Position numbers and translations under genes: made by a program
Shown here: in pieces, positions 42,740 through 52,720 of the stretch
Position numbering within the stretch: position 1 is the stretch's first letter
How the letters are laid out: every line of letters starts with the position of its first letter
NCBI GenBank assembly: GCA_964536835.1
Contig: CAZIAZ010000001.1
Location: 62,001 to 126,000, forward strand
Length of the DNA stretch: 64,000 nt
From: DAONFI01 sp035403485
Lineage (GTDB): Bacteria; Planctomycetota; Phycisphaerae; SM23-33
Direction: 5' to 3'
The notes under the pieces: generated by a model
Told to the model about the DNA's origin: nothing
Databases searched by the model: none
What the model saw: the letters and a program-made list of their open reading frames with translations, nothing else

Positions 42740-45277
42740 ATGGGCAAGGCAGTAAAGGACAAGAAGGTTGACGGCAAGTGTCTGGTGATAGTCGAATCGC
42801 CAGCCAAGGCAAAAACCATAAACAAATACCTCGGAAGCGATTTCGTCGTAAAAGCCTCCATGGGCCACGTCCGCGACCTGCCCAATAAAAACCCCAAAGG
42901 CGTAAAGGCTCCCGTTCCAGGCGTTGACCTGGAACATGATTTTGAGCCGACTTACGAAGTTCTGCCCCGCGGCAAAAAGACCCTCGCCGAACTCAAGCCG
43001 CTTGCTAAAACCGCACCGCTAGTCTATCTGGCAACCGACCTTGACCGCGAAGGAGAAGCCATCGCCTGGCATCTCGCGCAGTCGCTCAAACTTAACCCCG
43101 AAAATACCCGTCGCGTGGTTTTTAATGAAATTACCCGCTCCGCTATAAAAGAGGCTTTCGCCAACCCGCGCGACGTCGATATGAACATGGTAGATGCTCA
43201 GCAGGCAAGACGAATTCTCGACCGCATAGTTGGTTACCAGGTTTCGCCGCTGTTGTGGAAAAAAGTCGCCGGTGGCTTGTCGGCTGGACGCGTACAGTCG
43301 GTGGCTGTGCGGTTGATAGTCGAACGGGAGCGTGAAATTGACGCTTTCATGCCGGAAGAATTCTGGCGAATCGGCGGAATTTTCACAAAAAACGCATCCG
43401 ATGCCCCGTCGATTGCCGCCAAATGGCAAAAATTTTTAGCCGACACCGATGAAAAAGGCGATGGCCCGACAAAAAAGTCGCAACTTGAATTTCTGGCTCA
43501 GAATCACGCTTTTACTGCGGAGCTTGTAAGTTTTGCCGGCCAGAAGTTTAATGCGAATAATGTCGAGCAGGCTACCCGCGTCGCCAGGGCACTGGGCGTA
43601 TCCGTCAAGGATACGCAAACAAAGGAAGACCCCAAGGCTAAAGGCCCGGCCAGAAATAAAATAACCGTCGTCGCATCACTGGCGGCGGATAAAAATTTCA
43701 TCGTTACGGACGTTAGCCAGAAACTGACGTTTTCGCACCCCGGAGCGCCGTTCATAACGTCCACGCTTCAGCAGGCAGCCAGCACGCAGATTTACTTCGC
43801 CGCCCGTCGTACCATGAGCGTAGCGCAGCAGCTTTACGAAGGCATATCTATTCCCGGCGAGGGCGAAGTCGGCCTGATTACTTACATGCGTACCGACAGC
43901 AGAAACATATCGGCGGAGGCAATCGCCGCGGTGCGCAATCTTATAGAAGATAAATTCGGCCCCAAATATCTGCCGGACAAACCGAACTTTTACGCATCGG
44001 GCAAGATGGCCCAGGAAGCCCACGAGGCAATCCGTCCAACCGACGCATCCCGCACACCGGAGAGCATAAAGTCCAGCCTGACCGACGACCAGTTCAAACT
44101 TTACCGCCTTATATGGCAGCGATTCGTAGCCAGCCAGATGACATCAGCCCAGTGGAACGTCACTGAAGCCGCCATCACCACCGACACATCGGACGGTATT
44201 GCACAATTCAAAGCCGCCGGCCGTTCGCTCGCATTCGACGGCTATTTGCGCGCCACCGGCATCAGCAGCAACGGCGAACAGATTTTGCCCGAACTGGCGG
44301 CACATGACCGCGTAGCGCCGGTAGACATTAGTCCGACGCAACACTTCACGCAAGGCCCGTCGAGGTATACCGAGGCGTCGCTGGTCAAGGCTCTGGAAGC
44401 CGACAATATCGGCCGGCCCAGTACTTATGCCGCAATTATCCAGACCATACAGGACAGGAATTATGTCGTGCAGGAGAACCGCGCCTTCCGGCCGACTGAC
44501 CTGGGCTTCGTTGTCACGGATAAGCTCGTCGCGCATTTCCCCGAAATTTTTGAGGTGAAATTCACCGCGCATATGGAAGACCAGCTAGACGCCGTTGAAG
44601 CGGCACGCGAAGACTGGATTGCCGTACTCAAGGAATTTTACGAGCCGTTCAGCCGGCAACTCGTCCAAGCCACCGAAGATATGGTGCACGCCAAGGCTGA
44701 AACCCAGCCGAGCGAATATAAATGCCCTCAATGCGGCAAACCGATGGTATACCGCTTCGGCAAGAACGGCCGATTCCTCAGTTGCAGCGCGTATCCGGAC
44801 TGCAAAGCCGCCCAACCTATAGATCGCGACGGCAAACCCGTCGGCACGACGCATACCGATATCGCGTGCCCGAAATGCGGTAAGCCGCTGATTTTGCGCA
44901 AAGGCCGTTTCGGGCCGTTCCTGAGCTGCGAAGATTATCCCAAATGCGACGGCATTGTTAATCTTGACCGCAAGGGCGGCGTAAAACTGCCCTCCGCTCC
45001 GCCGCTTCAAATAGAAGTGACATGTCCCAAGTGCAATTCGCCGGTAATGAACCTGCGGCGTTCCAAAAAAGGGCCGTGGATAAGTTGTGCGGCGTATCCC
45101 AAATGCAGAGGCCGCGTAGCCTGGAGCAAACTGGATACGGCTGACCAGAAAAAATATGAAGCAGCCCTGGAAAAACATGAAGCGCAGCACCCCAAAATTA
45201 CCATTCGCAAAACTAATGGCGACGAAGCCGAAGAAGGCTACACGCCGCAAATCATCCAGGAAGAAATCGACAGCTAG
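42740..45277 (+). CDS. topA: DNA topoisomerase I
   Basis: This type IA topoisomerase relaxes negative supercoils. The 845 aa protein has the Toprim domain (VIVESPAKAKTI; YLATDLDREGEAIAW) and RILDRIVGYQVSP. The catalytic Tyr382 is in GLITYMRTDS. Three C-terminal zinc ribbons each contain CPxC and a later Cys pair, at about 675-790. The ATG at 42740 follows GGAGG by 4 bases, and an upstream frame from 42683 is not supported. A TTGACA at 42658-42663 may be the -35 of its promoter, but a matching -10 is not clear. Confidence 0.95.
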   Translation: MGKAVKDKKVDGKCLVIVESPAKAKTINKYLGSDFVVKASMGHVRDLPNKNPKGVKAPVPGVDLEHDFEPTYEVLPRGKKTLAELKPLAKTAPLVYLATDLDREGEAIAWHLAQSLKLNPENTRRVVFNEITRSAIKEAFANPRDVDMNMVDAQQARRILDRIVGYQVSPLLWKKVAGGLSAGRVQSVAVRLIVEREREIDAFMPEEFWRIGGIFTKNASDAPSIAAKWQKFLADTDEKGDGPTKKSQLEFLAQNHAFTAELVSFAGQKFNANNVEQATRVARALGVSVKDTQTKEDPKAKGPARNKITVVASLAADKNFIVTDVSQKLTFSHPGAPFITSTLQQAASTQIYFAARRTMSVAQQLYEGISIPGEGEVGLITYMRTDSRNISAEAIAAVRNLIEDKFGPKYLPDKPNFYASGKMAQEAHEAIRPTDASRTPESIKSSLTDDQFKLYRLIWQRFVASQMTSAQWNVTEAAITTDTSDGIAQFKAAGRSLAFDGYLRATGISSNGEQILPELAAHDRVAPVDISPTQHFTQGPSRYTEASLVKALEADNIGRPSTYAAIIQTIQDRNYVVQENRAFRPTDLGFVVTDKLVAHFPEIFEVKFTAHMEDQLDAVEAAREDWIAVLKEFYEPFSRQLVQATEDMVHAKAETQPSEYKCPQCGKPMVYRFGKNGRFLSCSAYPDCKAAQPIDRDGKPVGTTHTDIACPKCGKPLILRKGRFGPFLSCEDYPKCDGIVNLDRKGGVKLPSAPPLQIEVTCPKCNSPVMNLRRSKKGPWISCAAYPKCRGRVAWSKLDTADQKKYEAALEKHEAQHPKITIRKTNGDEAEEGYTPQIIQEEIDS

Positions 45278-45519
45278 AGGGTGTTCTCAATTAAGCTGTG
45301 AGACGCAAATGAGCGGCAATTATGCATCTGCTACGTCATAAAAACGGTCCGATGGCGGCGCAGCTTTCGAAAATCTTATAATATTGCTCCTATACAACTA
45401 TAGCAATAAATTACCTGCTAAAACAATATGTTACTCTATGCATCTCGAATATCCGTGGTAATATTTCATAAGTGATAATATGTTGTTTCAAACTAAACAT
45501 AGTATAAGGTTTTATCATC
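45278..45519. other. AT-rich intergenic region before the UroD-like gene
   Basis: This stretch of 242 bases holds no gene. ATTGCT (45384-45389) and AGCAAT (45403-45408) form an interrupted palindrome, and AACA..TGTT arms flank ATAT-rich sequence further on. These are possible operator sites for the next gene; no regulator is adjacent. Confidence 0.35.
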
Positions 45520-46575
45520 ATGAAATATAAGCCCGACTGGGCAGAAGCCCGTGAACGGTTAACCGCCCTTTGGAATCACGAAACGCTTGACCGACCCTGC
45601 ATTGCAGTAATAGCCCCAAACGGTAAAAAAACGCCGGCACCTGAATTACCAGCAAATCTGGAAGACATATGGCTAAACATTGAATGGGTAAAAAAGGCTT
45701 ATTTGGCAAAGCTCGAAAACACATGGTGGGGCGGCGAGGCTATTCCGTCATACCTGACAATGGGCGGATGGGTACTCTGTCTGGGCGGCACGCCAAAATT
45801 TGCACAAGACACAATATGGTTTGAGCACGTTAATATTGATTTTAATGGCCCTTCTCCATTTTATTACAAAGATGGCGACCCGTGGGTTGAAAAATACATG
45901 GCCTTATATAACGTCATTGTCGAAATGGCCGGCAAAGATGATTTTCTGGTAGGGAAACCCTCTAATCTTCCTGCCAATGACCTTTTCTCGATGTTTATGG
46001 GAACAGAAGAATTTTTGTTCAGCCTCATTGACCATCCGGAATGGATGCGTAATGCAATCATCAAGGGCGCTCAGGAACAATTGAAATTATGTCGCAAAAT
46101 TGAAAAAAACATTTGCGAAAAACATGACTTCTGGTACGGCCACGGCGGATGGATGTGCTTTTGGGCTCCTCAGCCGTTCACATCCACGCAATCAGACGTG
46201 TCGTGCATGCTCTCGCCGGAAATGTTTGAAGAATTCATTATGCCGGAAATGGATATACTTGGGCAGGCCTACGGTGCGTTGTGGTATCATCTGGACGGCG
46301 GTAATGCCCGCCAGCATTTGCCGCGATTGTTGTCGCTGCCTTATTTGAAAGTTCTTCAATACGTGCCGGCACCATGCGAACCGGCTAACGGCCCTGAACA
46401 TCTTGATTTTTACCGTACTATACAGGCAGCCGGCAAAATAGTTCATATCGGAGTGCCAAAAGAAAATGTCCTCCCATTGGTAAAATCACTGGATACATCT
46501 TTGTTAATGCTGGATGTGACGTGCAACAGTGTGGAAGAAGGACAGGCATTGCTGAAGGCAACCAAAAAAGCCTGA
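45520..46575 (+). CDS. Uroporphyrinogen decarboxylase-like (MtaA/CmuA-type) protein
   Basis: This 351 aa protein has the UroD-superfamily TIM-barrel pattern (N-terminal ALWNHETLDRPCI and C-terminal HIGVPKENVLPLV). It lacks the His-x-Cys zinc ligand pair expected of corrinoid methyltransferases: the corresponding place reads YHLDGG. It is also not a haem-pathway HemE. Such paralogues are common in anaerobic Planctomycetota and Lentisphaerae, and their substrates are mostly unknown. The codon and base composition are visibly more AT-rich than the neighbours, suggesting separate ancestry. No corrinoid protein gene is nearby. Confidence 0.68.
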   Translation: MKYKPDWAEARERLTALWNHETLDRPCIAVIAPNGKKTPAPELPANLEDIWLNIEWVKKAYLAKLENTWWGGEAIPSYLTMGGWVLCLGGTPKFAQDTIWFEHVNIDFNGPSPFYYKDGDPWVEKYMALYNVIVEMAGKDDFLVGKPSNLPANDLFSMFMGTEEFLFSLIDHPEWMRNAIIKGAQEQLKLCRKIEKNICEKHDFWYGHGGWMCFWAPQPFTSTQSDVSCMLSPEMFEEFIMPEMDILGQAYGALWYHLDGGNARQHLPRLLSLPYLKVLQYVPAPCEPANGPEHLDFYRTIQAAGKIVHIGVPKENVLPLVKSLDTSLLMLDVTCNSVEEGQALLKATKKA

Positions 46576-46600
46576 AAAATAACGACCCGCCACTGCCGGA

Positions 46601-46969
46601 TTAAATTGAATCGAACAGCAGGCCAAAATCGTCAAATGCTTTTGCGATAATCGTCGGCATTTCTTCCATCGCCGCTGTCGAATAGTTTTTTTCGAACGTT
46701 TTAATTTTCGCCGAACCATTGCCCGGCATGGATAATTGCACGATAATTCTGTCGGGCTGAACGGTTATGGACAGATAATGCCTGCGGCCGAACGTCACCA
46801 GAAAACTCGGCGGACAACAGTCGTCGGTCTTCTGCGATGTCTGCTCGAAAACACTCACCCTGGGGGCCCAATCTATCGACCGGAACGCCGCCTCAGCCTG
46901 GTCACGATCAAGATCGCCGAATTCCATTTCGTTATAATCAACTTCCTGTAAACTCACATTTGCCTGCAT
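46601..46969 (-). CDS. Hypothetical protein, 122 aa
   Basis: The family was not recognised. The protein is soluble and acidic, with a pattern of short strands (FLVTFGRRHYLSITV, RIIVQLSMPG) followed by a C-terminal helix (MEEMPTIIAKAFDDF). There is no signal peptide and no metal motif apart from a CC pair in the middle. A GGAG ribosome site 7 bases before the ATG supports it as a real gene. It converges with the UroD-like gene and is divergent from secA. Confidence 0.6.
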   Translation of the reverse strand: MQANVSLQEVDYNEMEFGDLDRDQAEAAFRSIDWAPRVSVFEQTSQKTDDCCPPSFLVTFGRRHYLSITVQPDRIIVQLSMPGNGSAKIKTFEKNYSTAAMEEMPTIIAKAFDDFGLLFDSI

Positions 46970-47214
46970 TATTTGTCTCCGTAAAAACCAGCCCGTCCGG
47001 CGGACTTATGTCGGATTGTTAATAATAACATTTTGCGGCGGCTCTGAAAACAAAATAGGTCGATTTTATTGAAATTCATCGCAAAAAAATCAGCCTCGCT
47101 GCGCCGGAACTGTTTGCCGCAAATCAGCGTCTTAATCTGAAATTAATTGATTATTTCGTCAAAAAATGCGATACTTCCGAGGTTATAAATTCAGCCATAC
47201 GAACAGGAAACAAG

Positions 47215-50200
47215 ATGTTAAAAATATTGCAGAAATTGTTCATAAAAAGTATCGGCGGGTCGCGTAACGACCGCATTATCCGTTCATGCATGAACCTTGT
47301 GCATGAAAAAATCAATCCTCTGGAAACGATGATGCAGTCCCTGGACGATAATGAACTGCGCGCCGCCTCGCTCGACCTGCGAAAACAGACGCTAGCCGGC
47401 GACGTCAAGCGTAACGACGTTCTGCCGCAGGCGTTCGCCCTTATCCGCGAAGCCTCCCGCCGCGGCCGTAACCATCGCCAATATGACGTACAACTGGTAG
47501 CCGGCATGATACTCGACCGCGGCTGGATTGCCGAAGAAGCCACCGGCGAAGGTAAAACCATCGCATGTTATCCAGCCATCTACATGGCGTGGCTGGAAGG
47601 TTTTAAAACGCACGTCGTCACCGTCAACGACTACCTTGTCGAACGCGACGCCAATTTTGCAAAACCCATTTTCGAACTGCTGGGCGTTACAGTTGGTTTC
47701 ATACGTTCGGAAATGCCGGCATACGGCGACGGCGCAACCGCGCGGCGGGCAGCGTACGAATGTGACGTGACATACGGCACAAATAGCGAATTCGGCTTCG
47801 ATTATCTGCGCGACAACATGAAGATGTCGCCTGCGGAACAGGTACAGGGACGGCTGGATTTCGCCATCGTCGACGAGGTTGACTCCATCCTGATAGACGA
47901 GGCTCGTACGCCGCTGATTATTTCCGGCCCCGCCTACGGCAAAACCGACCGCTACAACAAGGCTGACGCCGTGGCACGCGAACTGATTTCCCGTAATCGG
48001 CCGTATGACCAGGCAAACAGACAGGTCGAAAACCTAACAATGAGACTTCAGACGCTTGAAGGCGAACTGAAAAAGAACAAAAAATCCGACGCCGCCGACA
48101 AACTGCAGAAACAGATTGAACAGACCCGCGACGAACTCGTCCAGGCGGAAGACGCCCGAAGCCGGCAAACTCAATATTACGAAGTGGTGCTGGACAAGAA
48201 GTCGGCTCACATGACGCACGAGGGCGTAACCGCGGCACAGGAAATCGCAGGCGTGGGCAGCTTTTACGTCGGCGCCAACATGGAATGGCCGCATCTCATG
48301 GAGCAGGCCCTGCGCGCTCATCTGGTCTATGAACGCGACAAGGATTATGTCGTGCAGGACGGCCAGATAGTCATAGTCGATGAATTTACCGGCCGACTGC
48401 TGGAGGGCCGGCAGTGGTCGGACGGCCTTCACCAGGCAGTCGAAGCCAAAGAACGCGTCACCGTCAAGGAAGAAAATCAGACGCTAGCGACAATCACGCT
48501 GCAGAATTATTTCAAGCTCTACAAAAAGCTCGCAGGCATGACTGGCACAGCCATGACCGAAGCCGAAGAATTCGCCAAAATCTACAAGCTCGACGTAGCC
48601 AGCGTGCCCACTAACGTACCCTGCTGCCGTAACGACTCCGAAGACCGCATCTACGCCGACGAAGACGCCAAATTCAAAGCCATCGTCGAAGAGATAAATG
48701 AATATTCAAAAACCGGCCGCCCCGTCCTCGTCGGCACAACCAGTATCGAGAAGAGTGAAAAACTCTCACAAATGCTCGTACACACATACGGCATTGAACA
48801 CGAACTGCTCAACGGCCGGCCGGAAAACGCGGCTCGCGAGGCTGAAATAGTATTCAAAGCCGGCCAACAGCACGAACTGAGCAAGAAAAACTCGCAAATG
48901 GTCGGCAACGTCACGATAGCCACCAACATGGCTGGCCGCGGCACGGACATCAAACTTTCCGACGGCGCAAAACAGTCCGGCGGCCTGCATATCGTCGGCA
49001 CGGAACGTCACGAGGCAAGGCGCATCGACAACCAGCTGCGCGGCCGAGCCGGCAGGCAGGGCGACCCTGGCTCAAGCAGATTCTTCCTCAGCCTCGAAGA
49101 CGACCTGATGAGCATATTCGCAGGCGACTGGACAAAAAAAATGCTCGCGTGGCTGGGTCTGACCGGCGACATGGCCATCGAAAACAAACGTATCTCAAAT
49201 GGCATAGAACGCGCTCAGAAGAAAGTCGAAGAACGCAACTTCGAAATCCGCAAAAACCTGCTTGAATACGACGAAATAATGGATGTGCAACGTCATGGGT
49301 TTTACAGCATGCGACAGGCGGTGCTCGAAGGCAGGAATATCCAGAGACTTGTTTTTCGAATGGTCAACGATTCCATTGCGTCGGCGGCTGAAAATTTCCT
49401 GGACGGCTCTTATCCCCAGCGATGCATCGGCGAATGGGCCCGCAATACTCTCCAGGCTGCCGTGCGTGACGAGCATATAAAAGCGAAAACGGCTGACGAT
49501 ATGCCCTCGCTTGAGGCTGACCTCCGCGAAGCCGCCAAATCAGAAGCCTACGCCACCATCGCCATAACTCTCGGCGAATATATGGACGAAGAACTCGAAG
49601 CGTCGGCGTGGGATTTAAGGGGCCTGAGCAGTTGGGCCAAAAGCCGCTTCGGTGTCGACATCTCGCAAAATCAGTTGCGAAAGATGAATCCTCACGAAGT
49701 AGAGCAGGCGCTATGCGATTCAGCCGCCGAGAAAATCGACAAAATCGACCTCTCGCCGCTGCTGGAATGTCTTGAGCCGGATTTTGCAAAAAAATCGTTC
49801 GCCGGCTGGGCAAATTCAAAATTCAACCTTGGCCTTTCCGGCGATGATTTCGACGGCACAGCACAACAGGCGGTGGAAAAAATCATGACCGGCGTTCATG
49901 AGCTTTATCGCCGGCGGCAGGTGGAATATCCCGTTGAATATGCTGTCGAAATGACCGTTGGCCGCAACGGCGAAGATAACATCTACGCACTGGAAGAACT
50001 CTGCCGATGGGCAAATGTGAAATTCGGAACCGACTTCACCGCAGAAAATCTTCAGGGCAAAAACGCACACGAATTGCTGAAAATGCTGACCGACATTTCG
50101 CATGAATGGCTCGAAGGCGATAAACTTTCACAGTGCATAAACGGGGCTGCCGGTATTGAACCGTCCGTCAAAGACGCTATCGAATTCGCCAAAAAAAGAT

Positions 50201-50736
50201 TTTATACCGAATTGGCGGAAAAGGATTTCGAAGGCTGTGACGTTTTGGAAAAACTCATAGAAATCGGCAGATTATTCCTGACGCGCGAATTGGCTGAGCT
50301 GGAACGTTTCGTACTGTTGCAGATTTTCGACCAGTCATGGAAAGACCATCTGCTTAGCATGGATCATCTGAAGAGCGCAATAGGCTTACGCGGTTACGCC
50401 GAACAGGACCCAAAAGTAGCCTACAAACGCGAAGGCGGCAAACTGTTTGAAGAAATGTTCGCCGGCATTCGTGAAAAACTCAGCAGCATGATTTTCAAAG
50501 TTCGACTGGCCAGCCGTGAAGACGAACTGGAAAGCGTATATCAGGTCTCCGAGCAGGTTCACGAGCAATTACACGGTTACGGCCATCTTGCACAAGGCGC
50601 CGGCCAGGCGGCTCAACAGCCCGGGGAGTCACAAAAAATAAAACAGATTGTACGGCAAGACGTAAAAGTGGGCAGAAACGACCCATGCCCGTGCGGCAGT
50701 GGGAAAAAATATAAAAAATGCTGTGGCCGAATGTAA
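47215..50736 (+). CDS. secA: Preprotein translocase ATPase SecA, extended form
   Basis: SecA drives proteins through SecYEG. At 1173 aa it is far longer than the usual 800-950 aa. Walker A GEGKT is at 111-115, the DEVD box at 220-223, and MTGTAMTE and the second motor half (TNMAGRGTDI) are present. A coiled-coil insert with LEGELKKNKKSDAADKLQKQ lies at about 275-320. A second insert at about 800-1025 contains four repeats with WA-x2-[KR]F cores at 807, 865, 932 and 991 (the last FAKKRF). The scaffold then resumes at FDQSWKDHLLSMDHL. The C-terminal SEC-C zinc motif has Cys1158, Cys1160, Cys1169 and Cys1170. Confidence 0.95.
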   Translation: MLKILQKLFIKSIGGSRNDRIIRSCMNLVHEKINPLETMMQSLDDNELRAASLDLRKQTLAGDVKRNDVLPQAFALIREASRRGRNHRQYDVQLVAGMILDRGWIAEEATGEGKTIACYPAIYMAWLEGFKTHVVTVNDYLVERDANFAKPIFELLGVTVGFIRSEMPAYGDGATARRAAYECDVTYGTNSEFGFDYLRDNMKMSPAEQVQGRLDFAIVDEVDSILIDEARTPLIISGPAYGKTDRYNKADAVARELISRNRPYDQANRQVENLTMRLQTLEGELKKNKKSDAADKLQKQIEQTRDELVQAEDARSRQTQYYEVVLDKKSAHMTHEGVTAAQEIAGVGSFYVGANMEWPHLMEQALRAHLVYERDKDYVVQDGQIVIVDEFTGRLLEGRQWSDGLHQAVEAKERVTVKEENQTLATITLQNYFKLYKKLAGMTGTAMTEAEEFAKIYKLDVASVPTNVPCCRNDSEDRIYADEDAKFKAIVEEINEYSKTGRPVLVGTTSIEKSEKLSQMLVHTYGIEHELLNGRPENAAREAEIVFKAGQQHELSKKNSQMVGNVTIATNMAGRGTDIKLSDGAKQSGGLHIVGTERHEARRIDNQLRGRAGRQGDPGSSRFFLSLEDDLMSIFAGDWTKKMLAWLGLTGDMAIENKRISNGIERAQKKVEERNFEIRKNLLEYDEIMDVQRHGFYSMRQAVLEGRNIQRLVFRMVNDSIASAAENFLDGSYPQRCIGEWARNTLQAAVRDEHIKAKTADDMPSLEADLREAAKSEAYATIAITLGEYMDEELEASAWDLRGLSSWAKSRFGVDISQNQLRKMNPHEVEQALCDSAAEKIDKIDLSPLLECLEPDFAKKSFAGWANSKFNLGLSGDDFDGTAQQAVEKIMTGVHELYRRRQVEYPVEYAVEMTVGRNGEDNIYALEELCRWANVKFGTDFTAENLQGKNAHELLKMLTDISHEWLEGDKLSQCINGAAGIEPSVKDAIEFAKKRFYTELAEKDFEGCDVLEKLIEIGRLFLTRELAELERFVLLQIFDQSWKDHLLSMDHLKSAIGLRGYAEQDPKVAYKREGGKLFEEMFAGIREKLSSMIFKVRLASREDELESVYQVSEQVHEQLHGYGHLAQGAGQAAQQPGESQKIKQIVRQDVKVGRNDPCPCGSGKKYKKCCGRM

Positions 50737-50784
50737 TAAACGTATGTTCAAAATGAAAATAATTTACAGAACCTCGCTAACGGG

Positions 50785-50813
50785 TTGACACCGCTTCAAA
50801 CAAAAAATATGAT
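50785..50813 (+). promoter_or_regulatory. Sigma-70 promoter of the HAD phosphatase gene
   Basis: A perfect TTGACA (50785-50790) and TATGAT (50808-50813) are spaced by 17 bases. Transcription would start about 20 bases before the ATG at 50841. Confidence 0.75.
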
Positions 50814-50840
50814 ATATTTTATTGTGTAGGGGGTGTGGCC

Positions 50841-51509
50841 ATGAATAATAATTGGGATATGTCGAAATACGATGTAATATTTTTTGATCTCGACGGTACA
50901 CTGACAGATCCGAGCATGGAGATGGTCAGCAGTGCGGTTTATGCGCTGCAGAAATGCGGGATTGCCTCGCCTGATAAGGCAAAACTCCAAAAATTCCTGA
51001 CAGAGCCGCTGCTGGAATGTTTTGAACAACATTTCGGCATGACGCAGGAACAGGCGAACGAAGCATTTAACCATTACTGGCAGTACTACGCGACGCAGGG
51101 CATTAGCCGCAACAAACCCTACAACGGCGTGCCGGAACTGCTCGATAAACTGTCGGAACAGGGAAAAATCATGTGTGTTGCGACGGCGCGTCAGACCGAG
51201 AATGCCGTCGGGGTTCTGGCTGCTACCGGGTTGACCAGATATTTTACGCACATTCTCGGGGCAAGCAACGACATGTCCCGCCGTACGAAAAAGATGATAA
51301 TATTCGACTTGATAGCATCCATCGGCGAACATGACATGGAAAAAATTATCATGGTCGGCGACCGCACTGCCGACATCCTCGGTGCACAAGCCAACGGCAT
51401 AGACACTATCGGCGTAACATGGGGCCAGGATTCGCAAGACGAAATCAAGGCGACAAATCCGACGTACATGGCTAATTCCGTCAAGGAAATGGCGGATTTA
51501 CTGCTATAA
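50841..51509 (+). CDS. HAD-superfamily phosphatase (phosphoglycolate phosphatase-like)
   Basis: The 222 aa protein has HAD motif I DLDGTLTD (nucleophile Asp16, acid Asp18), motif II in VATARQTENA with a Thr, a Lys in motif III (SRRTKKM) and motif IV GDRTADILGA. The cap is of the small helical type found in phosphoglycolate phosphatases and pyrophosphatases. The substrate is not determined. The ATG at 50841 lies 7 bases after a GGGGG site; a GTG at 50835 is the alternative. It has its own strong promoter. Confidence 0.87.
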   Translation: MNNNWDMSKYDVIFFDLDGTLTDPSMEMVSSAVYALQKCGIASPDKAKLQKFLTEPLLECFEQHFGMTQEQANEAFNHYWQYYATQGISRNKPYNGVPELLDKLSEQGKIMCVATARQTENAVGVLAATGLTRYFTHILGASNDMSRRTKKMIIFDLIASIGEHDMEKIIMVGDRTADILGAQANGIDTIGVTWGQDSQDEIKATNPTYMANSVKEMADLLL

Positions 51510-51565
51510 TGTTTCGTAGCGATGACTTTCAACAATCGATTTTTTGAAAGCAGCCAGGATTTACC

Positions 51566-52639
51566 ATGCTTGATACGACTGTAAAATTCTTTTCGGATTT
51601 CTGGACAGTTCTGGAACAGATGTCGCCGTATCTCCTTTTCGGGTTTATACTTGCCGGCATAATCCGCGTGCTGCTTCCTGTAAAGTGGATAGAAAGACAC
51701 CTGGGCGGCGAAGGATTTTGGGCATCTCTCAAGTCATCAGCCATCGGCGTTCCGCTGCCGGTGTGCAGTTGCGGCGTAATACCGTTAGCCGCCTCGTTGC
51801 GTAAGCACGGCGCGGGTGCAGGGCCCACGACTGCATTTCTCATCTCGACGCCGCAGACCGGAGTTGACAGCATACTCGCCACGTGGGCTATGCTCGGGCC
51901 GGTGTTCACGATTTTCCGCGTAGCCGCAGCCCTGCTCAGCGGCCTGCTCGGCGGCTGGGCCGTCAGCCTGCTTGTACGCACTTCAACAACAGATGTGAAA
52001 AACCACACTACTGACAATAACCATGATGACGAACTACCGAAAACAGTCAAAGGCAAAATCTCAGAAGCTGTCCGATTTGCATTCGTCACCTTGCCAGGCG
52101 ATCTGGCCGGAGCGCTTATGGTCGGCTTGATAATTTCTGGCTTAATCAGCGCGCTAATTCCCGACAAATTTTTTGCGCAACATCTTTCAAGCTTACCGTT
52201 ACAGATGTTGCTCATGCTTGCAATGGGCATACCCATGTATGTCTGCTCGACGGCATCGATACCCATCGCCGCCGCGCTTGTACTCAGCGCCGGAATTTCG
52301 CCTGGCGCCGCATTGGTATTCCTCATGTCGGGGCCGGCAACCAACGCGGCGACAATCACCATTATAACCCGTATGTTGGGTTGGCGGGCAATGATAACGT
52401 ATCTGGCCAGCGTAGCTGTAACGTCAATCGGCGCAGGCATACTGATGGACACCGCTTTCAGTGGTATAAAAGTTTCGCCGATGGCGATGCACCAGCATGG
52501 CCAGGGCGTTTCCATAATTTATACTATTGCTGCCGTCATTCTGCTTGCAATGTTGCTGATACATCTGGGGCTGAAATTAAAAAACAGGTTCGCCGCAAAG
52601 GCTATGGCATCACATTCATGTTGTTGTAACCATAAATAA
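51566..52639 (+). CDS. Permease of the DUF318 / SO_0444 metal-efflux family
   Basis: The 357 aa protein has about eight to ten membrane helices in two halves joined by a His/Asp-rich loop (about 145-160). Motif GVPLPVCSCGVIPLAASL with the CSC pair is the family signature; the second half has GIPMYVCSTASIP. The C-terminus ends in a Cys/His cluster, SHSCCCNHK. Relatives export copper, zinc or organoarsenicals. The metal-binding tail favours a soft-metal substrate, but which one is not known. An AGGA site precedes the ATG. Confidence 0.83.
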   Translation: MLDTTVKFFSDFWTVLEQMSPYLLFGFILAGIIRVLLPVKWIERHLGGEGFWASLKSSAIGVPLPVCSCGVIPLAASLRKHGAGAGPTTAFLISTPQTGVDSILATWAMLGPVFTIFRVAAALLSGLLGGWAVSLLVRTSTTDVKNHTTDNNHDDELPKTVKGKISEAVRFAFVTLPGDLAGALMVGLIISGLISALIPDKFFAQHLSSLPLQMLLMLAMGIPMYVCSTASIPIAAALVLSAGISPGAALVFLMSGPATNAATITIITRMLGWRAMITYLASVAVTSIGAGILMDTAFSGIKVSPMAMHQHGQGVSIIYTIAAVILLAMLLIHLGLKLKNRFAAKAMASHSCCCNHK

Positions 52640-52720
52640 AAAGTGCTTTTTTTATTTTTAAAGCAATTCTTGAAAATACCCTTTGGCAACTCGTGGCATT
52701 CTGTACCGCATGGAAGCAAT

